From: Phytophthora colocasiae
Lineage: Eukaryota > Oomycota > Peronosporomycetes > Peronosporales > Peronosporaceae
DNA length: 64,000 bases
Direction of reading: 5' to 3'
Assembly: GCA_018806915.1 (NCBI GenBank)
Contig: JAGKQI010000059.1
Location: 1,426,001-1,490,000, forward strand
Position numbers and translations under genes: made by a program
Notes under the pieces: model-generated
The model's database searches: none
The model's input: only the letters and a program-made list of their open reading frames with translations
What the model was told of the DNA's origin: nothing
Shown here: one piece after another, positions 18,406 through 30,580 of the stretch
Layout of the letters: every line of letters begins with the position of its first letter
Numbering within the stretch: the first letter of the stretch is position 1

Positions 18406-18582
18406 TCGTATTGGTCTTGGCCGTCAGGACCGCAGCAGGTTAAATTTAGGACTTTTGGTCACTAAAAACAATACGACTGGGAAAAAATCCGTGTCAGGTC
18501 TTATTTAAAAATTTAATGCAGCCAAAAGCTGCTCCGTTGAGACCTCGTATAAGACTGCGGCTTGATGCTGGACGGTTTGCTC

Positions 18583-19157
18583 TAAAACTGTGCCACTTCA
18601 CTGTCAGTAGGAATTATGACAAATCTTGAACCACTTTCCGCTATGGTACTGGGTTGTAGAACGCCTTCGAGTCTTCAACCGACACCCGTTTGGAGGATAA
18701 TTTTTGTCACGGTGGTCACCAGTCGACGAACTTCGCCACGAAGCCATGCGTTTTGTACATGTTAGCCTTCGCCGACCTTTTTGATGTGTCAGAATCGCAA
18801 ACTTGTTGAACTTTTACCACCCACTTCCAGGCCTTGAGTTCACGTGCAATCCAGTGGTAAAATCACTTCTGCCGTCTCGGATGGTGAGCTACAATGAGCC
18901 GACCTTTGATGGCGTGCCGGTCATATCTTGGACATCTTGTAAAATATATGCCGAAACGCACTCAACAATGTGGCGCCAGCTACATCTTGCACAGGAAACT
19001 AACCATTGACTCGGTTTCAGCCAGTGATTAGCCGCACGAACAATATAAGTTCTGCAAAATTTTGCCTAATCGTTATTGCGCCTATAGATTGGAGACACCC
19101 TCAAATCTGTCAATGCACCATCGTCATGCATGCAACAATTGGAGATTCTTTGCGAAA
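18583..19157 (+). repeat. Long direct repeat, copy 2
   Basis: Partner of 16941-17515, with the same order of conserved blocks. The first 68 bases are identical and the rest is diverged. Confidence 0.7.
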
Positions 19158-19393
19158 GTAGAATAAGCACGAGTGGTAGCAGTTGAGTTTGTTCTCGTGG
19201 CGCTACAAAACAGTTTCTGTCGAACAGCAGCAGAAAAAAATGAGTGCGCCTATAGTTAATAGCAGCACTGTACTACAGTAGTACTTCAAAGTCAATAACC
19301 AGGAAAAACAACATGACAAGAAGCTGCTGCAGAAGCTATACGATATAACAAACTGATCGATCTATTTCCTTGTTGAATCTTTCGTTCTAGCAA

Positions 19394-20614
19394 TCAAGAA
19401 TCCAGCTCAACTTCGCCCTTCGTCTGCAGCTTCGACAGCGCAGATTTTTTAGCGTTGCGCTTTGCACGACGTTCCTGCTTGAGCTTTTCGCGGTTCGCAC
19501 GCATCGTCTCCTTGTCCACCTTCTTCTTCTTGCCACCACGAGCTGGACGCGACTCGTCGTCCGACAGGTCATCGAATGCAGCTCCCATGTCAATCTTCTC
19601 CGTCTTCACCTTCTTCACTGGGCGATGCTGTACTTCCTCCTGGCGTTCCTCCTGTTGCCGACTGACCTGTGCCTTGGCCTTCCACTCGAATTTCTTCGGA
19701 CCATTTTGCTTTTCCTGGTTCTGCCGAGGTTTTTGTTTCAACTGAGGCTTCTCCTGCTTCTGTTGAGGCTTCATGTGAGTTTTTACCTCTTTCTTTTGAC
19801 CCGCCATGAAGTTGTTAACATGCGCCGCCAATCCAGACAATGGTGGCGACTTTTCCTTCTTCACTTCCATTTCCTCCATTTTCTCGTCGCTCTCCTGCTC
19901 TTCCTCGTCACTTTCCTCCTCCCGTTTTCGTTTCTTCTCCGTTTCAGTCTTCTCATTCACCACCTCAAACGTCTTCTTTTCATTCTTCTCCTGCTTGTCT
20001 CCCGCATTGTCTCCATTTGCCAACAGTTCGTGTGCATATAGACACTTCTTGCCACGATGACACCTTCCGTTCTGGAAACTGTAGCACACTCTCTTCTCTG
20101 GTTTCTGCTTTTGCGTCTCCTTCTTCACCGCCACTTCTTCTCCTTCCTGTTCCTTATCAGGGTGATTAAACTTACATTTATCTCCACGTTTGCACTCCCC
20201 CGTCTGGACGAACTCAAAGCAGTTGCCGAACTCTCCGTCCTTGATATCATGCGAAAACGGACAATTGGCTCCTTTCGTGCATTTTCCTTTACGCAACAAC
20301 CAGCACGGACGCTGGCTGACATCGGCCGTCTCACTCTGCTGCTTCTGGAATTGATCCTTAGGTACCAGTTGCCTCACGTTCAACGTGCGTCCCTGCACCA
20401 CCTTCCTGTTCATTCCCTTAATGGCTGCGCGCATTGCGGAACCAGCAGTAAATGTAACAAAACCGAATCCCCGCGACGTGTTGGACGCTGCATCCAGCAC
20501 CACTTTGGCCTCCGCTACAGCACCAAAGTCACTGAAGAGTTCGGACAGCTGTGCATCGTCCAGAGTCTTGGGAATCCCCACTACGATGATCTTCTGGCTG
20601 TCGTTGGACCGCAT
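19394..20614 (-). CDS. RRM plus triple CCCH zinc-finger RNA-binding protein
   Basis: A 406-residue intronless gene from the ATG at 20614. An RRM at about 8-83 has RNP2 (IIVVGI, 9-14) and RNP1 (RGFGFVTF, 48-55). Three CCCH fingers follow at about 104-122 (C-x7-C-x5-C-x3-H), 132-151 (C-x8-C-x5-C-x3-H) and 177-195 (C-x7-C-x5-C-x3-H). The rest is a long Lys/Glu-rich low-complexity region ending in a basic segment (RREKLKQERRAKRNAKK-like), suggesting nuclear or nucleolar location. Expected role: mRNA or rRNA binding and processing. The exact target is unknown. It shares a 184-bp divergent promoter with the transporter at 20799. Confidence 0.85.
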   Translation of the reverse strand: MRSNDSQKIIVVGIPKTLDDAQLSELFSDFGAVAEAKVVLDAASNTSRGFGFVTFTAGSAMRAAIKGMNRKVVQGRTLNVRQLVPKDQFQKQQSETADVSQRPCWLLRKGKCTKGANCPFSHDIKDGEFGNCFEFVQTGECKRGDKCKFNHPDKEQEGEEVAVKKETQKQKPEKRVCYSFQNGRCHRGKKCLYAHELLANGDNAGDKQEKNEKKTFEVVNEKTETEKKRKREEESDEEEQESDEKMEEMEVKKEKSPPLSGLAAHVNNFMAGQKKEVKTHMKPQQKQEKPQLKQKPRQNQEKQNGPKKFEWKAKAQVSRQQEERQEEVQHRPVKKVKTEKIDMGAAFDDLSDDESRPARGGKKKKVDKETMRANREKLKQERRAKRNAKKSALSKLQTKGEVELDS

Positions 20615-20664
20615 ATTGAAGAGTGAAAATGGCTGGTGGTGAACTAAATCGCTGCCCACCAATG

Positions 20665-20683
20665 TTACACCATATTGGTGTAA
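20665..20683. promoter_or_regulatory. Palindrome in divergent promoter
   Basis: TTACACCA-TAT-TGGTGTAA has 8-bp perfect arms and lies between the RRM/CCCH gene and the transporter gene; a further near-copy (ATATGGTGT) follows. It is a candidate binding site for a dimeric regulator of both genes; inference only. Confidence 0.4.
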
Positions 20684-20798
20684 ATATGGTGTGGCAAGGG
20701 GTTTTGTTCGCTAAATCCATCTGGTTATGTGGTCCACATCTTTTGACTTCGTACACGTGGCCCTACGAGTCACTTGTCAACTAGATCGTCTAACTGCT

Positions 20799-21872
20799 AT
20801 GGGGCGTACAGTGCTGTACGCGTCGAGTCCGCGCGACTCGAGCATCCTCAACTTGCTCATCTGCATCGCCGGCATTTACACGTGCTACCTCAGCTATGGC
20901 ATCTTCCAGGAGAAGATGTACGTCTTGTTACCTGTTGAAATAGATATCTCCAGCTTCAGCTTATCTAACAATCTATTGTATTGTATTGTATTGTGTCATT
21001 CCTGTAGCTTCACGTACCGATCTCCCAGCGGTGACAAGTTCACGGCCACTCTCTTCATGCTTTTCGTGCAATGTGTCACCAATTCGCTGGTAGCTTACGC
21101 CGCCACTTTCGTCTGGAAACCTGAACGCGCTCGCATGCCATTGGCTCCGTTCGCTTTCACGGCTGCAGCTTACTTGGGTGCAATGTTGTGCAGTAACGAG
21201 GCTCTGAAGCACGTGAGCTTTCCTACGCAAGCTCTAGGCAAGTCCTGCAAGATGATCCCCGTCATGCTCATGGGCGTGCTCATCCGTCGCAAGAAGTACA
21301 CGCTGCGCGACTACATTTGCGTCCTGGTTATCACGACGGGCATCGCTGTGTTCCAATTGGGAAAAGCGTCGGCCAAGCACGCGGAACGGGAGAACAGCAC
21401 GTACGGTCTTCTGCTGCTGTTCTCGTCGCTCACGCTTGATGGCATCTCGGGTCCCAAGCAGGAGGAGATCGCGCACCAACTGCGTCCTTCAGTGCACCAG
21501 CAGATGCTTAACACCAACATTTGGGCGGTGATCTACACAGGCATTGGCGCTCTGGTCACTGGCCAGGCGTTCCAGGGCTTCTTCTTCTGCATTGAGAATC
21601 CGGCCATCCTCAACTCGGTCTTTTACTTCTCCGTGTGTAGCGCGCTGGGCCAGAACTTCATTTATTTCACCATCCAGCAGTTCTCGGCGCTCACGTGCAC
21701 CACGATCACCACCACGCGCAAGTTCTTCACGATTCTGTTCTCGGTCGTCTGGTACGGACACGAGCTCAGTCTCATGTCGTGGCTCGGAGTGTCTGTCGTG
21801 TTCCTCGGTCTCGGATGGGAGCTGTCCAGCAAGTATCAGAAGTACCAGGCGCAGAATGCCAAGCTTACGTGA
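20799..21872 (+). CDS. Nucleotide-sugar transporter, SLC35B1 (HUT1) type
   Basis: Two exons, 20799-20917 and 21008-21872, joined across a 90-bp intron (GTACGT...CTGTAG), give 327 residues. Splicing restores QEKIFTYRSPSGDKF, the conserved first-loop signature of SLC35B1/HUT1 proteins; reading through the intron would disrupt it. About ten hydrophobic segments are visible. Conserved stretches include FPTQALGKSCKMIPVMLMG, LDGISGPKQEE and TTTRKFFTILFSV. Expected location is the ER membrane, exchanging nucleotide sugars or nucleotides with the cytosol for glycosylation and chaperone function. Substrate specificity cannot be read from sequence. Confidence 0.88.
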   Translation: MGRTVLYASSPRDSSILNLLICIAGIYTCYLSYGIFQEKMYVLLPVEIDISSFSLSNNLLYCIVLCHSCSFTYRSPSGDKFTATLFMLFVQCVTNSLVAYAATFVWKPERARMPLAPFAFTAAAYLGAMLCSNEALKHVSFPTQALGKSCKMIPVMLMGVLIRRKKYTLRDYICVLVITTGIAVFQLGKASAKHAERENSTYGLLLLFSSLTLDGISGPKQEEIAHQLRPSVHQQMLNTNIWAVIYTGIGALVTGQAFQGFFFCIENPAILNSVFYFSVCSALGQNFIYFTIQQFSALTCTTITTTRKFFTILFSVVWYGHELSLMSWLGVSVVFLGLGWELSSKYQKYQAQNAKLT

Positions 21873-22018
21873 AGCATCCTGCAGCAGTGCGTTAGACCTC
21901 ATCATCATAAGAACCTCGCAATGCACTCGGCTGTTTGGTTTAAATATCGTGCTAGCTTCAGTGACCAGCTTGTCTCTATGTTGATGATGATGTTCTCATT
22001 CATACACTTGCTTGATTT

Positions 22019-25000
22019 TCATACTTTGTGTGGAGTGTGCATGCGATTATTCACTGACTGAGTGCGAACACGAGGAGTGGCAACCCGCTGACCACTGCCG
22101 CTGGCACTCGCCTGGAGATTCGAGCTGCTTGAGTTGGGTGTCAAAGAGTTTTGCTTTGAAGGACGACGGACAGTGCCTAAGTCCAGATGCATCAGCCCAG
22201 TGTCAGTGCTCATCATATCCAGCAGCAGGTTCTTGAGATCCTCGCCGAGTACGCTGAGATCAAACTCCCCGTTTTCATTCTCGAGCCAACGCGTAACCTC
22301 CTTGCGAAGTGATGCGAGAAGATTCGGGTAGTGTTTGGCCGCCATCTTACGAAATCGTTCCTCCTCCAGCAGTCTCAGAGAGTTGCCAAATAGGCGCTCC
22401 TTCTGACTTGCGCTTGTTTCAAATTCAGCAATCTTCGCCTTGAACTCGTTGATCTTGTTGAATATCTTCATAATTTTCTGGAGCGATCGAAGTCTGTTTT
22501 GCGTGCTGTTTACGGTGCGCTTCACTTCCTCCATGTCTGCAATCGAGGTGCGAAGCTTCTGTAACTGTTGATCGCCGAATGACGCAGAGTAGACCCAACC
22601 GAACTCGCTAAAAGTTGGATCCAGTCTGGACAAGAAAGAATCCTTGCAAGCTTGCGGGGCCGTGTACGCAGGTGAGCACTCCTTTTCCCCATTTTCCGAT
22701 GCATCGAACGAAAGCACTGCGTACTTGTCTAGAATTGCGCGTCTCGCCTCTTGTCCCTCATCTTTGGAACCCAGAAAAAAGCTAATCCGCTGCTCCACCG
22801 TCTCAATACCAAAGGCTGCAAAGTCGTCATTCATCGAGTAAAACAAGCTCCGTAGCAAGCTCTCCACAGGTTCGCTTAGGCCTACCAGCAATCCCTTCCC
22901 AGTTGCTAAAGTGTCCATAAACTTTTCGTCGTCCTGCATGTTCTCGGGGATCTGAGGTAGTGAGATACCGAAGCATCGCCTTGACGTTTCTGGCTCAACT
23001 TCATTTCCAGCAGTTATCTCTTCCACCACAGCTGCCGCTTCTCGTCGAGTTCTCTGAAGGAACTCTAATGCATTTGATCGACCTGCTTCAACTTCCTCCA
23101 AACCCTTCATTACTTTAGAGAGGCTTTCCATGCCCTTCTTGCTAACATCAAGCTGACCACCCGTTTGAAGGATCCGAGCACAAAGCTCCTCGAACACATT
23201 CGATCTGCTCACATCCATTTCATCCCCATCACCATTGCGTAAGGCATTGATCACCGATTCAATATCATCGTGAGTTAATTGTGCTTTTCGCGCCATCACT
23301 CTGGCAGCTCCCAATGTCTCTTCCAGCTCGGTAATCCGTCTTGTCTTCTCTTTTAGCATCCTATTGAGAAGCAGCTCATATCGCTGCACAAATGGACCAG
23401 ATATGCTGTCCCCATCGCCTAAGCTCTCCAATAGTTGGTCAAGAGCATCAGCAGAATCCTTATTCTTGTGGAAGTGTCTCCAAGCTTCCAAATCTGCACC
23501 AACTGCATGAGCATAATCCACGTCAAAATTACCGACTTCTTCTTTGCTCACGTGACGAAAATCGTCGATCGAAGTTAGTTGGAGATCTGCAGCTAACTCT
23601 CGGATCCCTTCAGCAGATCGAATACATGCGCTTATCCGTTGCCACAGATCGTTTATCAGACGCTTCCGTTGAGTTAGTACATATTTCTCTTGTTCAAGAA
23701 GCGTTGTCCCAGCCAGTGTAGGCAGCGCTGTGATGTCCAGACGATCGGCCACGCACAGGACTGATTCCATCCGGGTGATAACATGGTACGCATCATCAAT
23801 TCGCGCTTGGAGCTTCTCACGAGCGGCTTCAAGCCCTTCCAGCTCTTGAGAACACTTCTTTACCAAAAGCTCGTTAATATCTTGGAACTTGTTGGCTTGG
23901 TCTTCTTCGTTTAGGCCCAATTCTTTCCAAATTTCTTGGCATCTCTGTCGTGACACAAACCACGAAGCCGTCAGACATACATATAACAATACAGGCTCGT
24001 AATTTCTAAATGAAGTACTAGCAAATACTTACGTTCATCAATCGAAAGGATTCTTCCTTCATCTCCATACTTTTTGCAGATGCTTGAAAGCCTTGCAATT
24101 CTGTGCGCATTGCCTCCATTTCTTTGTCCTTTTCTGCTAGCTGACCAACAAGTGTCTTTTCGCGCGCTTCAAGAACAACAATTCTGTTTGCCGATTCTGT
24201 CTGAGCGTGCACGTGATCACCTGAACCAACAGCGTCATTGAAACTTTTTACCATCTCCAAAGCACAGCTCACATCCTTCTCATACTTCGCCTCCAGTCTA
24301 TCTAAATTCTTCTCCATGTCAACCTGCATCGTTGTCAGGTTTTGCCTCATACACTCCTCTGCTTCTTGACGTCTCCTCATGTCTTCTTCTTCATCAAATA
24401 CCATGTAAATCCGCCAGTGCGAGTAAATCTCCACGATGAGTCTTCGAATCACGTCCTTTGCAACATCCAAGGTTTTGATAGAATCGAGTATTTCCGTCAT
24501 TGATGCCCGTTGATCACGTTTGGCCCGCATCGCATCACGAATTTGAGAAATGCTGTCCTCGCAAGCTTTTAGGTCTTGTTCATTCTTCTCCATGAACTCT
24601 CGTTCTGTCATCTCCCCGCGATTGCATGAGGTCAACCCACTCGTGATATTCTGAAACACCCGCGCTCTTTTGCGTAGTTCTTGATGCATTGAAGCTTCAA
24701 GAGCTTCTTTGTCGAACGCAATCTATAATAGCCGTAAAAATCCATAAAAATTAATGACCTCGCAACGGGCCAGGTTGTAATTATGCACACTTACTCGAAG
24801 TTGGTCTTGAATCATCGATAACATTTCTCGAGATTGAGATGACGACAACTCTTCTTTCGAAAACAAAGGAGACATGAACGATATTGCCGCGTCGTCTTCA
24901 TCGATGAAGGCTGCCATTTCTTTTTCTTCATCCTTCAGATACTGTGAAATGCTGTCTAGTTCATAGCCATCAAAGCGAATCTGCACACACGAAATGTATT

Positions 25001-27424
25001 AGCCAAATAAGACAATTTAGCCACCGCATGATCAGACTACCTTAATTTCAGTCCGCAGTGTCAGCACATTTAGTGCGTTTATCGTTGCTTCCTCTGGCGA
25101 TTCCCTCAGCAGCTTCATCTGGGCCTCCTTTGTTTTCCATTCCTTTTGACAGCGCACAATCTCTGCCTCCAGCTCAGAACTCAACATAGCTTTTTGCCGC
25201 TGCATCTCACCCATCTCAGTATCTACCAGCTCCAATTTCTCCATAGCACCAGCCAAGTTGCGATCGATAGTAGCTTTCAAGTCTGATTCTTGCTCAATTG
25301 AAGACAGCCACGTCCGCATCCTCTCTATCGTGTCTGCCATACCATCTCGTAACAACTCTTGGCGGTGATACCGAGTCTCCAAGTTGGTAACTTTGGCTTT
25401 GAATACCTCCTTTCGACGCTTCTCAACTTGCTGAATCTCTTGCATCTCAAATGCATTGTTCATGATCTCCAGAGTACGGCATAGTTTTCCAAGTGGATAA
25501 GGCGTTACCAACACTTCATCGGAATTGACCCCATGTTCCTCCAAAATAACAACAGATGATTCGCTGTCACTAATAAAGTCCAAGCTGTCATCCTGAGGCT
25601 GGACGTTTTCAATGTTATCCCCAGTAACGCTGTCCAAAGAAGCAGTACGCCTGTGCCCATTACTCGGCACCAATTCCTGCAGATATCTTGTGAGATCATT
25701 CACCACGCGTCGTGTCTCGAACAAGCGCTCGTCGCTAGAGGATTCCAATCCTGTTGACACTGATAATTGTTGAATGCTATTCAAGTACGTCGCCACCTTT
25801 GGATTCGCCATACAACTTTCCGTTAGGTTATCCGAATCAACAGAGCCTCCTTCCCCCAAAATGGCCTTAATTAGCTCACGACAGAGAAGTTGATTAAAAG
25901 CCTTCAAGTTCACCAGTTCGGCTGATCGGCTATCAATGTTCTTCACGGCCTTGTTTTGAATGTTTTTGGCTCGGTTGGCGTACTGCAGCGTATTTAACGT
26001 TTCATTCGCATTTGAGTCCGCAGGAGACACACATGCACTACAATTACATATACAATAAGTTAGCGATCATCGTTCAGTTTAGAATGTACAAATACTTACA
26101 TGAAGAGCGTTCTACTGTTGCCACCAAGTGCATCTTGAAGTAACCGCGTTAATTTTGATGATCTGTACGGAACATGAGCATGCGAAGCTAACCGTCGCTT
26201 CTCATCACCAAGTGCATTAATCACATTGCCAAGCGCGAAAAGACCAACATTGATTTGAATTCCCTCCTTCATGCGTTCACCTTCCGCGAGGGTCTTCTTT
26301 AGCCTCTCACTGCCAGCCAAATCCACAAACGTGAGCTTTGAGACAATCACCGCGTCAGTTTCTGAGGCCTCAGGACCCACACTTTCACTGGTAGGTAACT
26401 TGGCCGTCTGCCTTACATTCGAGTGGTTATTGGATGCTGGCAGATCTTTGTTGGGGTTTTGCTCCGAAACTCGTTGGACGATCTTGACAGTGTAAACTGC
26501 ATGTGACCGGCTCGACCGTTCATTCATCTGTGTGCTAGCAGTAACTCGTTGCAGCGACCCTCGTCGCATCTGGTCCATGGCTTCCTGTGTATTTGACACC
26601 TTCACCTCAGTCAGACCTTGCACCCACACGCCATTCTTCTTGTTCTCCCTCAACTGCAGAGGCTCCGAATGCCGATTGGATTTCGGGTTTTCCAGTAAAT
26701 CGTGAATATCTTCTCCATAGATCTCCAGAAATGATACCGAGAGTTGATGGTTGGTTCCCCTTTCGTTAAGTGTAGTGAACAAATGGTGCATGAACCTCGG
26801 GATGAGTCCTTCGTCGTTATCCAATGTATCACCACCTTCTTCATCACTGCTATCATCACTGGATGGCGATCTGGCAAACAAATTCTTGGCCATCATTGAT
26901 GTAGACGGCATGTTGTTTCCCATAGTGTGCGTCTTGCCCGATCCAGTCTGTCCGTAGGCAATCACCGTCACATTAAATCCCTGTAGGAAAGACGTCATCC
27001 ATGGCTCCAGTGCCTCCTTATACAACTCTGTCTGTTTCGTAGATTGTGGAAACACGTGATCAAATCTGCCGATGAAAAATATTAGCTTCCGTAAAATACA
27101 AATAGAAATAATACAGTATTACGTGAATTTCCGTTCGGCAACCCCGTCGTGCAGCTCAATAGCATTCTCCGCGTCCTTAGATTTGTTTACACACGTAGCA
27201 GCATTACGCGCTAGCTCTCGAGGCAGCATGGGGCGGATCCGCACTGCAACACGCACACTACCGTCCTTTCTGGGCTTCATAGGCGTCTCCAACGGCCGTA
27301 CACGTGCATCCTCGGCGCTGGAGATGGACCGATACTCGTCCATTGAATCGTCGTCCGAGTCTGTAGACGCAGTGCGCTGTGAGGCCGAGGCGGGCGCTGG
27401 TGGAGGCTTCAACGCGCGGTGCAT
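22019..27424 (-). CDS. Kinesin-4-like motor with long coiled-coil tail
   Basis: Six exons predicted: 27424-27123, 27065-26100, 26037-25041, 24980-24795, 24722-24033 and 23944-22019. All introns are GT-AG, 57-88 bp, and the frame is continuous over 1688 residues. The motor domain (about 55-450) has the P-loop GQTGSGKT (139-146), [20 protein letters not shown], and [21 protein letters not shown] followed by ACVSPADSN, which is characteristic of kinesin-4. The remainder is mostly predicted coiled coil. From residue about 1048 the tail reads RCQEIWKELGLNEEDQ and resembles the N-terminal part of MAP65/PRC1 proteins. Expected role: plus-end motor at the spindle midzone, chromosomes or cortical microtubules. 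A partial promoter match (ACTCATTTTATCTTTT) lies at 27458-27473. It is divergent from the next kinesin. Confidence 0.85.
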
Positions 27425-27808
27425 GCAGAATGATGGTCTTCAGTTGATTAAGCAGCCAAAAGATAAAATGAGTGCGCAACGGATGCAAATTGCAGTTCAA
27501 CTTTGATTTTCGACCAATAAAAACGCGGGAACAATTCTGATTGGCGGATTTGAAGTTTTAGCAAAAGTTTAAACACATCAAAGGACCTTAACGTATTATC
27601 ACTTTTTTTTTTCCGCAGCTACCGGCAATGCTAAGCCCCATGAAGCAAGTGTCTGTCACAGATCATTTGCTCGAATGAAAAAGTTTTAGTTTGCAGAGCA
27701 AACGTGTCCAGGAATATGCCGAAATGCAACGGTCAGGAAAAAAATAGCAAGCCGAATTGTCAATGGTTGCAGTGCAGCCAACAGCTTAGTCGGCTGTTTC
27801 GCTTCAAC
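27425..27808. promoter_or_regulatory. Divergent promoter region of two kinesin genes
   Basis: A 384-bp spacer between the ATGs of two head-to-head kinesins. It holds a weak initiator match for the left gene (27458-27473, minus) and a T-rich tract at about 27602. No gene was seen. Confidence 0.5.
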
Positions 27809-30580
27809 ATGGCGGAGCTAATGACGCAGTCTCTTTCGCCCAAGAAGAGCCCCACCAAGAGTCCAAAGCGACTTCCTCCACTACCTTTGGCAGCTCGAGT
27901 GAAAGTTGCAGTTCGGGTCCGCCCACCAGAAACTTGCGATGGAGATGAACCACCCCCACTGTGCATCTCAGATGAAGACCTAGAAACTACGACCAATGGT
28001 AGCGAAAACTTGATTCATTTCCAGGTCGAGTCGACGCAAAAGTCGTTCCGGTTCGATCACGTTTTTTCCAGCGAAGCAGCTCAAGTTGGTACGTTGTTTG
28101 TTTTTTTTAAAATTCCAGCAATTGAGATGCCTGAACTAATGAAAGTTGTGGACAGATGTGTACAATACTGCTCTGCAACCGCTTCTGGCATCATTAATGC
28201 ACGGCTTCAACGTTACAGTTCTCGCATACGGACAAACTGGATCGGGTAAAACGCACACCATGGGAGGAGCAGAGACTCGATCGGATACTGGCGATGGACT
28301 CATTTTGCACTTCGTACGTGATCTTTTCAATGCATTGAAAACTGAGTCGAGCTTGCAGACGACGGCCAAAGTGTCATTTCTCGAGATTTACTGTGACGAA
28401 ATTCGAGATCTGCTGGTCGATGGAGCAGAACGTCCTCGAAGCCTTTCACTAAATAGTTATCGAGCTCCAAAATTAACCATTCGTGAAGATGACCATGACG
28501 TAAGGGTCGAAGGTCTTCAGCAAGTCAAGGTAAAAAATGTTGCTGAGGCACTTAGTCTCCTTAGATCCGGACGTCAGCGACAGACTATTGGTTCCCACGC
28601 TCTCAACGATCAATCCAGCCGATCCCACGCGGTGTACACGCTTGAGATTTCACGTGCGTTCGTGAACGAGACCAAACGTGCCAAGCTAACATTTGTGGAC
28701 TTAGCTGGAAGTGAACGTGTAAAGAAGACTCTGATGGAAGGTCAGGGAATGAAAGAGGGCTCCCATATCAATAGTACGCGTTGTCTGGGTAGTTGATACT
28801 TCAGCTTCTGCGTGTCTAACGAGCGTTTGCTTGGTCAGTTGGTCTTCTAGCTTTAGGGAATGTGATCAATGCGTTGGGCTCAAGACACCGACGTTTACGG
28901 CGGCGAAATACCACTGGAATCAGTGACCAAAGAAGCAATGTAACTGGTAGTGACGATATGGGTTCACTTGGACCAGCTCACGTGCCGTACCGGTCATCAA
29001 AACTCACGCGGCTACTTCGTGACGCTCTTGGTGGCAACTCGGTGACGCTCTTCATGTAGGTCAAATCAACTCCCATTTGTATGAGCTGTAGTACTGACCT
29101 GTAGCTGCCTATCATTCCACACAGAGCTTGTGTTTCACCCGAGATCACCAATTGTAACGAAACGTTGTGTACACTGCAGTACGCCAATCGAGCACGTTCA
29201 ATTCAAAACAAAGCTCAGAAGAATGTCGAGGAGGCAGTCACTGATGACATGGTGGATGATGTTTCAGTTGTACAAGCCTCGGAAAGCCAGCGTGAAATTT
29301 ACGCGTTGCGAGAACAAGTTGCAGCGCTCAAAAGGCAACTGGACCAAGCCGTTGCTGCCGTAAAAGCAGTAGAAGTTCGTGATTCAACACGTCCTGGGAA
29401 ACCGCCAGAACCCAGTTCATCCAAAGGCAAGCGTCGGCCGCGAATTGCTGGGCTGAAACTTGATATACCCGAGCACACAAGTCTAAAGCACTCCAAACCC
29501 AGCCTAGATTCTGAACAATGTGGAGGCGTCGGGAAGAAAAATATCGGGAACTTTAAAGACCATGGCTTCTCTGTCTTTTCGAATACTGCGAATAGGACCA
29601 ATCAATCCACCACGGAAGAGCGAGCACCATTCGGCCCAGACTTACCACCAACTGCCGCACAAAACTCCAATGCTAAAGCTATTAGTCCCATCAAAAATGA
29701 GGCGGGGAAATCATTTTTAACCGACGAAGTTGTCATCACTCCCCTTTTGAATTCCGTTCGCGAGATGATCAACCGAAGCACACAATACGAACCTCCCTGT
29801 CCGCAACACCAGCGCAAGACTCCGGTCGACTACGTCTTACTTCCGCCAAGTCAGATCTTCCGTGAAGTGCATAACGAAAAACAAAAGACACTCGGAGCTC
29901 CTTCGCCTTGGCCACACCGACGCCGTATCGACGTTCAACTTCACGAATCAAGGAGCTTCTCAGCGACACTCACTACAAACAGCAACAATACTTCAGACTC
30001 TAAAACTCCAGATGTGCTTCGACATCTTCTTCAACGTACTCGATTGCTCATGGACAACAGCTTACATTTTGGGAACGATCTTGATCTTGGAAATCAACAA
30101 GAAGAACAGGACCCACTGTCATTTGAGAGCTTTGTGGATCAATTGACAGCGTTGTGTGATCAGCGACGTCGTCAGCACCAATTCTTGCATAGACTTGCAC
30201 GGCGTTTTCGCCATCTCGCAACTGTTTTGGGTGTTCCAGACGTCGATAACAACTTGATCGAACTGAACAAATTCACGTTGGAGCATCAGCAAAACACACT
30301 TCAAGAAAGTCTTGACAATTTTGAGCGTCTGGCAGCCGACAGACTTTGGACCCGCCTGCAGCATCGAGAAGCTGCAACTGAAAACTACGCGGGCATTTGG
30401 AATGACAAATTGACCGAGGTGTTCATGGCCGAAGATCAGTACGAGGCGTGCACACCCTGGCACACACGTCGCGAGGACCACGAGTTCTTCCGACATCACA
30501 TCTTGCCATTCATTCTCAACGGCTGGATATCAGTCGCGCCAAGTGACCTTGAAGCCGAGCAGCTCTGGCTTAACTTATAA
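27809..30580 (+). CDS. Kinesin motor protein, second copy (kinesin-4-like)
   Basis: Four exons predicted: 27809-28088, 28156-28773, 28839-29055 and 29125-30580 (introns 65-69 bp), encoding 856 residues. The motor starts at about residue 30 ([12 protein letters not shown]). It shows P-loop GQTGSGKT (119-126), [21 protein letters not shown], and [21 protein letters not shown] with [10 protein letters not shown] loop rich in Arg and Ser sits between GNVINALG and the HVPYR motif. After the neck comes a short coiled coil ([15 protein letters not shown]) and a Ser/Pro-rich tail, with a helical domain near the C-terminus. It is much shorter than its divergent neighbour but similar in the motor, so it is probably a paralogue. 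The cargo is unknown. Confidence 0.85.

Noticed and set aside
16941..19157. LTR retrotransposon bounded by the long direct repeats
   Set aside because: No TG...CA ends, primer-binding site, target duplication or pol sequence was found. It is kept only as direct repeats.
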